Source of the DNA: an uncultured Bacilli bacterium
Lineage (GTDB): Bacteria; Bacillota_I; Bacilli_A; RF39; UBA660
Reading direction: 5' to 3'
Length of the DNA stretch: 64,000 bases
Assembly (NCBI GenBank): GCA_934130375.1
Contig: CAKOXW010000004.1
Coordinates: forward strand, 1 to 64,000
Shown: piece by piece, positions 15,903-22,845 of the stretch
Numbering within the stretch: position 1 is the stretch's first letter
How the letters are laid out: each line of letters opens with the position of its first letter
Position numbers and translations under genes: made by a program
Notes under the pieces: model-generated
Databases searched by the model: none
The model's input: the letters and a program-made list of their open reading frames with translations, nothing else
What the model was told of the DNA's origin: nothing

Positions 15903-17210
15903 TTAAAGCTCAAAATCATCTTTTTCTTTGTCTTTTTCATTTTCCCAACCTGTAATTCTATCAAAAGTTTTTTCACTAATAATTTTGTTATCATACATAT
16001 CACTAATAACTTCTGCATATACATCTTCTTTATCTTTTCTATGAAACATTCTCTTTAAGAAGTTAATTAATTTTTCAAATAAGTGCTTTAATTCTTGAAG
16101 TTCATATTTTAAATTAAAGTTATCTTTTCTATATTCATCGATTTGTTTTTCTTGTGTTTCTACTTTTTCGCTTAAAGTATCAACTCTTAATTGTAATGCT
16201 TCATTATTTTCTTTTAAGTTTTTAATTCTTTTTGAATCTTGTCTAGCTTGTTTAGTAATAACATTTAAGTTTGCCGATAATTCTTTAACATCCCTATACT
16301 CATCAGTTGTTTTATCAACTTTATCAATATATTCTTCTAACTTGTTCTTTTGTTCTTTTGAAATAATAAATAAATCATCCCTTAAAGGAACTTTTTTAAG
16401 TTTATTTATTTCTTCTTTTATATTATTAGAACTAGTTTTTAACTCTAACGAATTATTACTTATTGAATCTATTTCTTTTTGATGTTTTTCAATTAGTTCT
16501 TTTGTTTCTTGGTAGTTAGTCATATCAGCTACATTGATATCTCTATTTCTACCTTTCATTTTTTGTTTTAAAGTTGAATCTAGATTATATTCTTTGTTGT
16601 ATTCTTCAATACATAAAGTTCTCATCTTATCTTGTAATTGCATTAAAGAAGTTCTAGTAAATACATCGGTTTTAGCAACTTGCTTACTCATACCAGTTTT
16701 ACAATTATGTTTAATAGGAACACCTACAATATGCATGTGAGGACTTGTTTCATCATAATGAATAATGGCACTACATACTTTAAAGTTAGGCATTAATAAT
16801 TTTGTGTCCCAAAACTTCTTATCTCCAAGTTCAATAATAATCTCACAAGCTAAATCGCTTTTAGAATTATCACTAACTTTTTTGAAGTAGTCATCGATCT
16901 TTCTATCTTCTCTTGTTTGTTTACTATTGTATTCTAATCTTGCTTCTTCAAATTCAGTTTTGTAAAAATCTTCTACATCTTTGTAAAGGGATGAAGTACC
17001 TTTTACAATTACAATTTGTTCTTGTTCGTTATCATATTTTCTATAATTATGCTTATCACATTTTGATAATGTTTTAGCATTTTGTATTCCGTTATTAGTC
17101 ATTGAAGTTGTTCCACTTATATTATTTTTAGCCGAACTTCTAACACTATTTTTTCTATTCTTATTACTTCCTAAATGCAATGAATATGGAAGTTCATTTA
17201 TAATAATCAT
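15903..17210 (-). CDS. MobV-family relaxase (Mob/Pre)
   Basis: About 436 residues. The catalytic metal site HYDETSPHMHIVG, the upstream ARLEYNSKQTREDRKI region and the long C-terminal coiled coil are typical of MobV (Mob_Pre) proteins, which nick oriT and pilot the strand during mobilization by another conjugative system. The start is uncertain: AAAGGAG abuts the ATG at 17210, and better-spaced codons are ATT/ATA. An oriT candidate lies 40 bases upstream. Tn4451 TnpZ belongs to the same family. The C-terminal tail EKDDFEL reappears in the scar at 14066. Confidence 0.9.
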   Translation of the reverse strand: MIIINELPYSLHLGSNKNRKNSVRSSAKNNISGTTSMTNNGIQNAKTLSKCDKHNYRKYDNEQEQIVIVKGTSSLYKDVEDFYKTEFEEARLEYNSKQTREDRKIDDYFKKVSDNSKSDLACEIIIELGDKKFWDTKLLMPNFKVCSAIIHYDETSPHMHIVGVPIKHNCKTGMSKQVAKTDVFTRTSLMQLQDKMRTLCIEEYNKEYNLDSTLKQKMKGRNRDINVADMTNYQETKELIEKHQKEIDSISNNSLELKTSSNNIKEEINKLKKVPLRDDLFIISKEQKNKLEEYIDKVDKTTDEYRDVKELSANLNVITKQARQDSKRIKNLKENNEALQLRVDTLSEKVETQEKQIDEYRKDNFNLKYELQELKHLFEKLINFLKRMFHRKDKEDVYAEVISDMYDNKIISEKTFDRITGWENEKDKEKDDFEL

Positions 17211-17246
17211 CTCCTTTCTTATGGCTCGATTTTGGCTTGTCAAATT

Positions 17247-17286
17247 GTATAACCCCCTAGATATCTTGTCATGCTAACAAGATATC
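17247..17286 (-). other. Origin of transfer (oriT) candidate for MobV relaxase
   Basis: Minus strand: a 10-bp perfect inverted repeat GATATCTTGT/ACAAGATATC (7-base loop) followed by TAGGGGG then TTATAC. pMV158-type MobV origins have an inverted repeat followed by TAGTGTG/TTATAC with the nick before TTA, so the layout matches closely. A further 18-bp palindrome CTAAGGAATATTCCTTAG lies at 17293-17310. Position just upstream of the relaxase supports the call. The remaining DNA to 17426 shows nothing else. Confidence 0.75.
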
Positions 17287-17426
17287 AGTGGGCTAAGGAA
17301 TATTCCTTAGAATCCTTTATGCAATACTTTGTAATGATGAAAATATTTTATCTTCATAAAACATTTTCTTTTGTAAAAATGCTATCGCCACTTTCATTGC
17401 TAAAGCAACAAAACGTGCCACGCATT

Positions 17427-18182
17427 TTATCTTTTTAATAATTCCATTCTGATAGGTTTACTAGGTATATCTTTTAACTCTCTAGAGTAGTCCACATAAG
17501 TATTACTATCATGAGGTATGTAATTAAATAATTTATTTAATTCATCGGCATTTTTCGTAACTACAATATTTTCTTCTTTGATATATATAATTCCAAATCT
17601 ATATTCTTCCATTTTTACATCTGGATCTAGTTTATAATAATCTTCTAATGGGAATACCCTAACAATAGCGGAATTATCTTCTACAAAGTTGAAGTAGAAT
17701 ACTTGGTCTTTTACATAATAGATTGCTTCAGTATAAGAAACATTATAATAGTTCTTTAACCTCATAATTATTTCTCCAACTCCTTCTTCAGGTAAGTATT
17801 CACTAAATCTTATTTGTCCTATTAGATTACCAAATATACAATCTTGTTTTCTATCTATATAACCATTCTTAAATAATTCATTACATGGGTTAGCAATTGA
17901 TTCTCTAAAATTTACACATTTAACAAAACATTCGCTACCAACTAACTCAAGTTCTACATTATCTACATAGTTCATAATTAAATCAGCTTTTTCTTCACGA
18001 GTTCTTTTCTTCCATGGTTTCATTTGTCTATCATATTCTTCAGGGTGAACTCCTTTATTTAGAAATGCTATATCACGAGCAACTAAAATATCTTTGGCTG
18101 AATAAGTAAATGTATCACATTTATCAGCAGTATTAATTTTGTCTTGTAGCATTTGTATTGTATCTTCAATTTGTTTAGCTTT
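17427..18182 (-). CDS. Large serine recombinase, C-terminal part in the -1 frame
   Basis: Continues the recombinase at 18083-19330 after a shift at the A8 tract (18180-18187). It reads KAKQIEDTIQMLQDKINTADK and aligns with the unbroken recombinase of unit 2 over the coiled-coil region, then has the ILVARD/ LLAQRD helix, VDNVELELV and a ~150-residue terminal domain. An internal ATG at 18152 has no ribosome binding site. Translation therefore needs frameshifting, or the gene is broken. See the N-terminal entry. Confidence 0.75.
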   Translation of the reverse strand, partial: KAKQIEDTIQMLQDKINTADKCDTFTYSAKDILVARDIAFLNKGVHPEEYDRQMKPWKKRTREEKADLIMNYVDNVELELVGSECFVKCVNFRESIANPCNELFKNGYIDRKQDCIFGNLIGQIRFSEYLPEEGVGEIIMRLKNYYNVSYTEAIYYVKDQVFYFNFVEDNSAIVRVFPLEDYYKLDPDVKMEEYRFGIIYIKEENIVVTKNADELNKLFNYIPHDSNTYVDYSRELKDIPSKPIRMELLKR

Positions 18183-19330
18183 TTTTTATAATCATTTAAA
18201 CTAAATGCACCATCTACATAAGCAAGTTTAGCTCTTTCTAATCTTGCTTTTTGTGTTTCAATTTCTTTTGTAATATTTTCTCTAGGTTCATCAAAGTTTT
18301 TAATAACCACTGGCAAGAAAAATTGATTAACAATAGAATCATATTCAGTTAGTTCATCAACAAAAGTTTTAAAATGTTCTTCAACATCTTTTTCTTTGAC
18401 TGTTAATTTGCAATCACGACAATAGTAATAAAAATACTCATGACCTTTTTTCTTTGAAGCTTTACCACCTAGAATCTTTCCACATTTAGGACATAGTAAT
18501 TTTTGCAAGAAGATATAAGTTAAAGTTCTTGAATAAGGACGAGAATTATTTTTCTTTTGGAATTGACATTCTTCCCACATTTCTTTACTAACTAATGGCT
18601 CAACAACATTTTCATAGTAAGTAGGATGATTAGTTCTTTTACCATGAACAAAATCTCCTTTATAAACTTCGTTTTCAATAATATGAAATATTGTATTATC
18701 TCTCCAATTATCTTTTCCTAAAACTTTTTCCTTTTTAAATAAACTAGCTATCTTTTGATAAGATAAACCATTGTGATAAAGTTCAAATATTCTAATAACA
18801 ACATCTTTTGTTGATTCATCAATAACTAATTTTTTATCTTCATGTTTATAACCAAGTGGTGCTTTATGTGGAATGTGTCCTTGTTTAATTGCTCCAGCTA
18901 AACCAACTTTAGTTCTTTCAATTTCATTTTGAGATACACTCATCATAATACGAGATACCATTCTACCATTTGAAGTGGTAGTATTAATATCATCATTTAC
19001 TAAATCTAAATAAGCATTGTTTTCTTCTAGAAAAGTTATAATGTTTTCCCAATCAAAGATACTTCTTGTAATTCTATCTTGTTTTAATGCTAACATTGTA
19101 TTTATTATCTTATTTCTAATATCTTCTTTTAATCTTTCAAATTCAGGTCTATAATTGCCTTTTTTAGCACTAATTCCCTCATCAGTGTAATAATCTCCAA
19201 TTTCATAACCTTTGGCTCTACAATAGTCCTCTAATCGTGTTTTTTGCTCTGGTAAACTAAATCCTTCACGAGCTTGATCTTCGGTTGATACTCTCATATA
19301 AAGACCACAAACTTTTTTTACATCATCCAA
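18083..19330 (-). CDS. Large serine recombinase, N-terminal part (frameshift at A8 tract)
   Basis: TTG start after AAAGGAGATGATGATAA. Catalytic domain YMRVSTEDQAREGFS with the Ser nucleophile, DEGISAKKGNYRPEF and ALKQDRITRS; Recombinase domain (HKAPLGYKHEDKK ... NTIFHIIENEVYKGD); zinc ribbon CPKCGKILGG ... YCRDC; then the coiled coil. In frame 0 the protein ends 35 codons after the slip site, without its C-terminal domain. At 18179-18185 the codons are A AAA AAG, the same heptamer as the dnaX -1 frameshift site; a -1 slip restores the full protein of about 660 residues. A homopolymer mutation or assembly error would look the same. Confidence 0.85.
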   Translation of the reverse strand: MDDVKKVCGLYMRVSTEDQAREGFSLPEQKTRLEDYCRAKGYEIGDYYTDEGISAKKGNYRPEFERLKEDIRNKIINTMLALKQDRITRSIFDWENIITFLEENNAYLDLVNDDINTTTSNGRMVSRIMMSVSQNEIERTKVGLAGAIKQGHIPHKAPLGYKHEDKKLVIDESTKDVVIRIFELYHNGLSYQKIASLFKKEKVLGKDNWRDNTIFHIIENEVYKGDFVHGKRTNHPTYYENVVEPLVSKEMWEECQFQKKNNSRPYSRTLTYIFLQKLLCPKCGKILGGKASKKKGHEYFYYYCRDCKLTVKEKDVEEHFKTFVDELTEYDSIVNQFFLPVVIKNFDEPRENITKEIETQKARLERAKLAYVDGAFSLNDYKKKLNKLKIQYKCYKTKLILLINVIHLLIQPKIF

Positions 19331-19350
19331 TTATCATCATCTCCTTTACT

Positions 19351-19397
19351 AAAAAAGAGCGAAGCAGTACAACTAGGCTTATTTGTACTACTTCGCC
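19351..19397 (-). terminator. Strong hairpin between the 94-residue gene and the recombinase
   Basis: GCGAAG-x-AGTACAA pairs with TTGTACT-x-CTTCGC (13 of 14 bp), and six A on the plus strand give a T run on the minus strand. It should end transcripts of the 94-residue gene before the recombinase. Unit 2 has a hairpin at the same place, so the arrangement is conserved. Confidence 0.75.
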
Positions 19398-19457
19398 CAT
19401 AAATAAATCAGATATAAGTTTTTCTAATCTAATTATAAACTATTTAGGGCAAAATTA

Positions 19458-19733
19458 CTAGTTGGTACGCTTTAAATAATCTTCTAATTCATTGATTTTA
19501 ATTTTATTACCAAAGTTTTTGATATAAACATCATTAGAATAATTAAAAACAAGAAACATTATATTATTGATAATTACTTTGTGAGGTTCAACATAAGCCA
19601 AATTAGATTTATCAATTTTTCTAATACTTCCATTTATAAATGTAGGAGTAGTATTACAAAAATCACAAATAAACTCTAACTTCTTTTTAAGTGATTCATC
19701 AATAGGTATTTCTTGCTTGATAATATTAATCAT
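19458..19733 (-). CDS. Conserved small protein next to LSR (paralogue of the gene at 26519)
   Basis: About 91 residues from the ATG at 19733 (AAGGATGG upstream). It shares MINI at the start, NLAYVEPHKVII in the middle and a final LxEYL-type helix with the 90-residue protein of unit 2. Predicted small alpha/beta protein without cysteine or membrane motifs. Both copies lie between an RNA gene with terminator and the recombinase. A recombination directionality factor or regulator of the LSR is the natural guess, from position only. Confidence 0.7.
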   Translation of the reverse strand: MINIIKQEIPIDESLKKKLEFICDFCNTTPTFINGSIRKIDKSNLAYVEPHKVIINNIMFLVFNYSNDVYIKNFGNKIKINELEDYLKRTN

Positions 19734-19773
19734 AAACACCATCCTTTCTTTAGGATGATTTCTTTGTAAGACA

Positions 19774-19908
19774 CAAAAAAATCAATCTTTCGATTGATTC
19801 TATATATCAAGTTCAAACTAAATAGTTCGAACAGATTCGTCAATGGAGCGATAACTTTACTTATATTCGAAAAATTATACTCTCAAAGTTGTAACGATTA
19901 AATCAACT
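19774..19908 (-). ncRNA. Structured RNA, copy C (unknown family)
   Basis: A full transcription unit on the minus strand: promoter TTGATT-17-TATAAT, then hairpin AGTTG/CAACT, GAG enclosing ATAAT/GTTAT, CG, CTCCA, an 8-bp hairpin GTTCGAAC/GTTTGAAC, and a terminator AATCAATC/GATTGATT with seven T (19774-19799). G-T pairs in two stems work only for the minus-strand RNA. Copies A and B share the plan. About 130 nt. I cannot assign it to a known class; it might be a small RNA or a recombinase site with dyad symmetry. Confidence 0.55.
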
Positions 19909-19914
19909 AAATAA

Positions 19915-19943
19915 ATTATATATTATTTTAATAATAAAATCAA
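19915..19943 (-). promoter_or_regulatory. Promoter of RNA copy C
   Basis: TTGATT (19938-19943) and TATAAT (19915-19920) on the minus strand with exactly 17 bases between them. Nothing else precedes the RNA. On the other strand the gap up to 20076 holds the promoter of the ATPase gene (TATAAT at 20049-20054). Confidence 0.65.
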
Positions 19944-20075
19944 TAGAAAAAAGCATAAAATGTATTGACTTTTTATAAAAATGGTATAAAATATAACGAA
20001 AACGAAAAAAATATTTTAAAAAATGGTATCATTTAGTTCGTTTTATGATATAATACTATTGAAAGGATGATTATT

Positions 20076-21398
20076 ATGATAAGATATGTTAAACTAGTTA
20101 ATTATAAGTCACTTGTTAATCTATATGTTGACTTTATGAAAACTAAAACAAAACCTAAAAATCTAATACTTATTTATGGTGAGAATGGAATAGGAAAATC
20201 AAATTTTGCAAATTCATTTTACACACTTAATGAGACAATGAGAACTATGTCTTCCATTGAAATGTTTAAAAAGATAATTGAAAAATCAGAAGCTAAACCT
20301 AATCAATATAAAAATTTTATTGAAAAACATATAAAAGATAGATTTAAAGATGTCAAAATGATTATAAATGATTGTAAAACTATTGATTCAAACGGTAACA
20401 TGCTAATGGAATATGGTTTTATTTGCAATAAAAAAAATGGTATTTATCATATTGAGATGAATAATGAAGAAATTGTATCTGAAAAACTAGAATATGTTAT
20501 TAATAAAAATCAAACTTATTTTTTTGATATAGATAAAAATAATGTTAAAATTAATGCAAGCATTTTTACTGATAAAAATTATTATAATGAATTCCTCGAA
20601 TTAATTGATAAATATTGGGGCAAACATTCTTTTCTTTCTATTTTGTCTTATGAGATTGAAGATAAGAAAAGAGAATATATGAATAAAAAAATTTCAAAAA
20701 GTTTGTATGATGTATTACTATATTTGAAAATGATATGCACAAAAATTAAAGGTGGTAATCATAGCGAATTTGGCATCATAGGAACTCAACATATTTTAAT
20801 GGATGATTTAGAAGAAGGCAAAATATCTATAAAATATGAAAAAGAACTTGATAAAAATGAGTATTTAATTAATGAAATATTTACTACTTTGTATACTGAT
20901 ATAAAAAATGTTTACTATAAAAGAACTATTGAGGACAATTATATAAAATATAAACTTTTTAGTAAGAAAATGATATATGGAAAAATAATGGATGTAGATT
21001 TTTCTCTTGAATCTACAGGAACGCAAAATATTTTAACATTAGTACCTTATCTAATATCTGCGTGTGAAGGTCAGACAGTAATAATTGATGAGTTGGATAC
21101 TGGAATACATGATTTACTAGTAAAAAACTTGTTAGAATGTATTGCGAGATATGTTAAAGGTCAACTAATTATTACTACACACAATACAATGCTAATAGAT
21201 TCATCAATACCATCTGAAAATATTTATATTTTTAATGCAAATAGTAAAGCTGAAAAAGAACTAATTGCAATAACTGACTTCGAAGGAAGAATTCATAAAA
21301 ATAATAGTCCGAGAAAAAGATATCTTAATGGAGTATATGGTGGAATACCTATGTTTACTGATATAGATTTTGAGGAATTAATAGAAAATTTAAAATAA
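20076..21398 (+). CDS. AAA ATPase of the OLD/RloA type (defence-like)
   Basis: 440 residues from the ATG at 20076 after GAAAGGATG. It starts IRYVKLVNYKSL, has Walker A GENGIGKSNF at about residues 35-44, and near the C-terminus Walker B TVIIDELDTGIH, then LIITTHNTMLID, the ABC-type H-loop region. The middle is a ~200-residue helical insert. This is the AAA_15/AAA_21 layout of OLD-like, RloA and AriA ATPases. Paired 14 bases later with a TOPRIM/RloB-like gene, as in two-gene anti-phage systems. Own promoter. Cargo position in unit 2. Confidence 0.8.
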   Translation: MIRYVKLVNYKSLVNLYVDFMKTKTKPKNLILIYGENGIGKSNFANSFYTLNETMRTMSSIEMFKKIIEKSEAKPNQYKNFIEKHIKDRFKDVKMIINDCKTIDSNGNMLMEYGFICNKKNGIYHIEMNNEEIVSEKLEYVINKNQTYFFDIDKNNVKINASIFTDKNYYNEFLELIDKYWGKHSFLSILSYEIEDKKREYMNKKISKSLYDVLLYLKMICTKIKGGNHSEFGIIGTQHILMDDLEEGKISIKYEKELDKNEYLINEIFTTLYTDIKNVYYKRTIEDNYIKYKLFSKKMIYGKIMDVDFSLESTGTQNILTLVPYLISACEGQTVIIDELDTGIHDLLVKNLLECIARYVKGQLIITTHNTMLIDSSIPSENIYIFNANSKAEKELIAITDFEGRIHKNNSPRKRYLNGVYGGIPMFTDIDFEELIENLK

Positions 21399-21412
21399 AG
21401 GATAAATGATTA

Positions 21413-22000
21413 ATGAAGTCGTTAAATTATACAAAAACAGTTGTAATTGTTCATGGCAAGTCTGAAAAACAAATTTGTCAATATATAAAAAATAAACTTA
21501 GATTAAAAATGGAAATATATAGTGATAAAAATGGTGAAAAAGCAATACAAATAACTAGTTTAAAAAATACACTTAATAATAAGATTTTTAAATCATTTAA
21601 GAATTTTATTAAAACATATGAAGATATTAAATTAACTAATGACGAAAAAAATATAGACGATGAATTTAAAATATTCATTATTATGGATACTGATGATTGC
21701 ACTGAAAAACAAAAAAAAGATTTTATTAATAAGGAAATGTTTAAGGAACATTGGGCATATAAATATATTGTGCCTATATATAACATTCCAGAACTTGAAT
21801 CAGTTTTAGAAATGGCAAAAATTCCGTTTACAAAAACAGGAGATAAAAGAAAAAAAGAATATATTAAATTATTTCCAACTGATCCAAGATATGAGAAAAC
21901 TGATGAAATTCAGATTAAAGAATTACTAAATACTTTAAAAAAACAAAATAATACTAATTTAAATGAGTTTTTAGATTTTTGTCTAAAATCATCTAATTAA
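21413..22000 (+). CDS. RloB/TOPRIM-like partner of the ATPase
   Basis: 195 residues. VVIVHGKSEKQICQYI near the N-terminus corresponds to the vvEGksE strand-loop of TOPRIM/RloB proteins, though Glu is replaced by His-Gly, and IFIIMDTDDCTE supplies the DxD. A segment IPELESVLEMAKIPF matches the NpsfE..LL region of RloB. In known pairs such proteins are effector nucleases or tRNA-targeting toxins held by the ATPase. The missing first Glu makes nuclease activity uncertain. Translated just after the ATPase. Confidence 0.65.
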   Translation: MKSLNYTKTVVIVHGKSEKQICQYIKNKLRLKMEIYSDKNGEKAIQITSLKNTLNNKIFKSFKNFIKTYEDIKLTNDEKNIDDEFKIFIIMDTDDCTEKQKKDFINKEMFKEHWAYKYIVPIYNIPELESVLEMAKIPFTKTGDKRKKEYIKLFPTDPRYEKTDEIQIKELLNTLKKQNNTNLNEFLDFCLKSSN

Positions 22001-22034
22001 TATACTTACAATACTTGATACTTTTACCTCAATA

Positions 22035-22258
22035 ATGACATTAATATTGCCTATTTGGATTTCAATAATTTTATTGTTAATAGTTGTTATAATTAAGTTA
22101 ATGAATCAAATGGAGGAAAATATTATAAAAAATAATAGTGGTGTAAAAAACTGCGGTGTATGTAGGCAACCAAATTATTTATTATTGATGGTGTATTAAG
22201 TTTGTATAGATGCGCAGTTTGAGGTGCAAATCCTCAGCCTACACCTAATATTTGTTAA
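22035..22258 (+). pseudogene. Broken membrane-anchored zinc-ribbon gene
   Basis: One frame reads a transmembrane helix (LPIWISIILLLIVVIIKL) then NCGVCRQPNYLLL and stops at 22197. The next frame carries on with DGVLSLYRCAV, TGA, GANPQPTPNIC. Joined, they make a CxxC ... CAVCG zinc ribbon with one base lost and one Cys codon turned to TGA. No convincing ribosome binding site remains. I treat it as a pseudogene, not as selenocysteine recoding, since the frame is also shifted. Confidence 0.5.
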
Positions 22259-22300
22259 ATAATAAAATATATGATATAATTTTAGTAGGAGGTATAAAAT

Positions 22301-22798
22301 ATGGCAGATAATATGTATGATGAAAAAGGTTTATTAAAACCAGAATATGAATTGACTGACTCACAAAAAAGAGAAATGCTTTATTACAATAATCTTGATA
22401 AAGTTGATAATAGAACTGATTATGGCAAAGGTATTTATTATAAAGGTGCTGATGGCAGAGAGTATGCTACTATGGATCAAGTAAGAGCAGCAAATAAAGC
22501 ATATTGGGATAGTCAAAAGATTGACACTTCTAAAAAAGATTCAATGATATATTACATTGGCAAAGACGGTAGAGAGTATCGTACTACAGAAGCCTTAGAA
22601 AGAGCAAATAAAGCATATTTCGATTATCTTAATTCTTCATTTAATACTGACGATAAAAATATGAGTCAAGATGTTTTTAAAGCAAGACAAGAAGAAATAC
22701 TTTCATATATTAGAGAAAGATATGGAGATTATCTTGACAAATTATTAGAAGAATATGGATATGGAAGACAAGAAGCAGGAAAAGGTCCAAAAAAATAA
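22301..22798 (+). CDS. 165-residue protein with two DGREY repeats
   Basis: TATAAT (about 22274) and AGGAGG support expression. Two copies of a ~27-residue motif, IYYKGADGREYATMDQVRAANKAYWD and its partner starting MIYYIGKDGREY, are separated by a short linker; a charged helix and a Gly/Lys tail follow. No signal peptide or membrane segment. I do not recognise the family. The repeats look like strand-strand-helix units that might bind a ligand or nucleic acid. A terminator shared with the relaxase follows. Confidence 0.65.
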   Translation: MADNMYDEKGLLKPEYELTDSQKREMLYYNNLDKVDNRTDYGKGIYYKGADGREYATMDQVRAANKAYWDSQKIDTSKKDSMIYYIGKDGREYRTTEALERANKAYFDYLNSSFNTDDKNMSQDVFKARQEEILSYIRERYGDYLDKLLEEYGYGRQEAGKGPKK

Positions 22799-22845
22799 AA
22801 AAGACAAAACTAGGTCATAAACTCCTAGAATTGTCTTTTTCTTTT
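22797..22845. terminator. Bidirectional terminator
   Basis: AAAAAGACAA and CTAGG pair with CCTAG and TTGTCTTTTT around a short loop, with A and T runs at both ends. It serves the 165-residue gene and the relaxase, whose TGA lies in the loop. Confidence 0.85.

Larger units (their letters stand above)
14320..19775. mobile_element. Unit 1: MobV/Tn4451-like mobilizable element
   Basis: Bounded by RNA copy C on one side and RNA copy B on the other, in the same arrangement as unit 2 with tRNA-Gly and RNA copy C. Minus-strand order: 94-residue protein, large serine recombinase (frameshifted), oriT, MobV relaxase; two membrane-protein genes on the plus strand form the far end. Tn4451 also pairs an LSR (TnpX) with a MobV protein (TnpZ). 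Exact ends are inferred. Confidence 0.6.

Noticed and set aside
18083..18152. Separate gene starting at the ATG at 18152
   Set aside because: No ribosome binding site, and the product aligns to the C-terminal part of the recombinase upstream in another frame.
13635..19908. Three possible tRNA genes ending in ...GCTCCA
   Set aside because: No acceptor 5' strand, no 7-base T-loop and no anticodon arm can be found; only the 3' hexamer resembles tRNA-Gly.
22153..22246. tRNA-like or double-pseudoknot fold (ACTGCG/CGCAGT and GTAGGC/GCCTAC with a TGAGG-7-CCTCA arm)
   Set aside because: The same bases are better explained as the coding remains of a CxxC zinc-ribbon gene; no anticodon arm or promoter/terminator is present.
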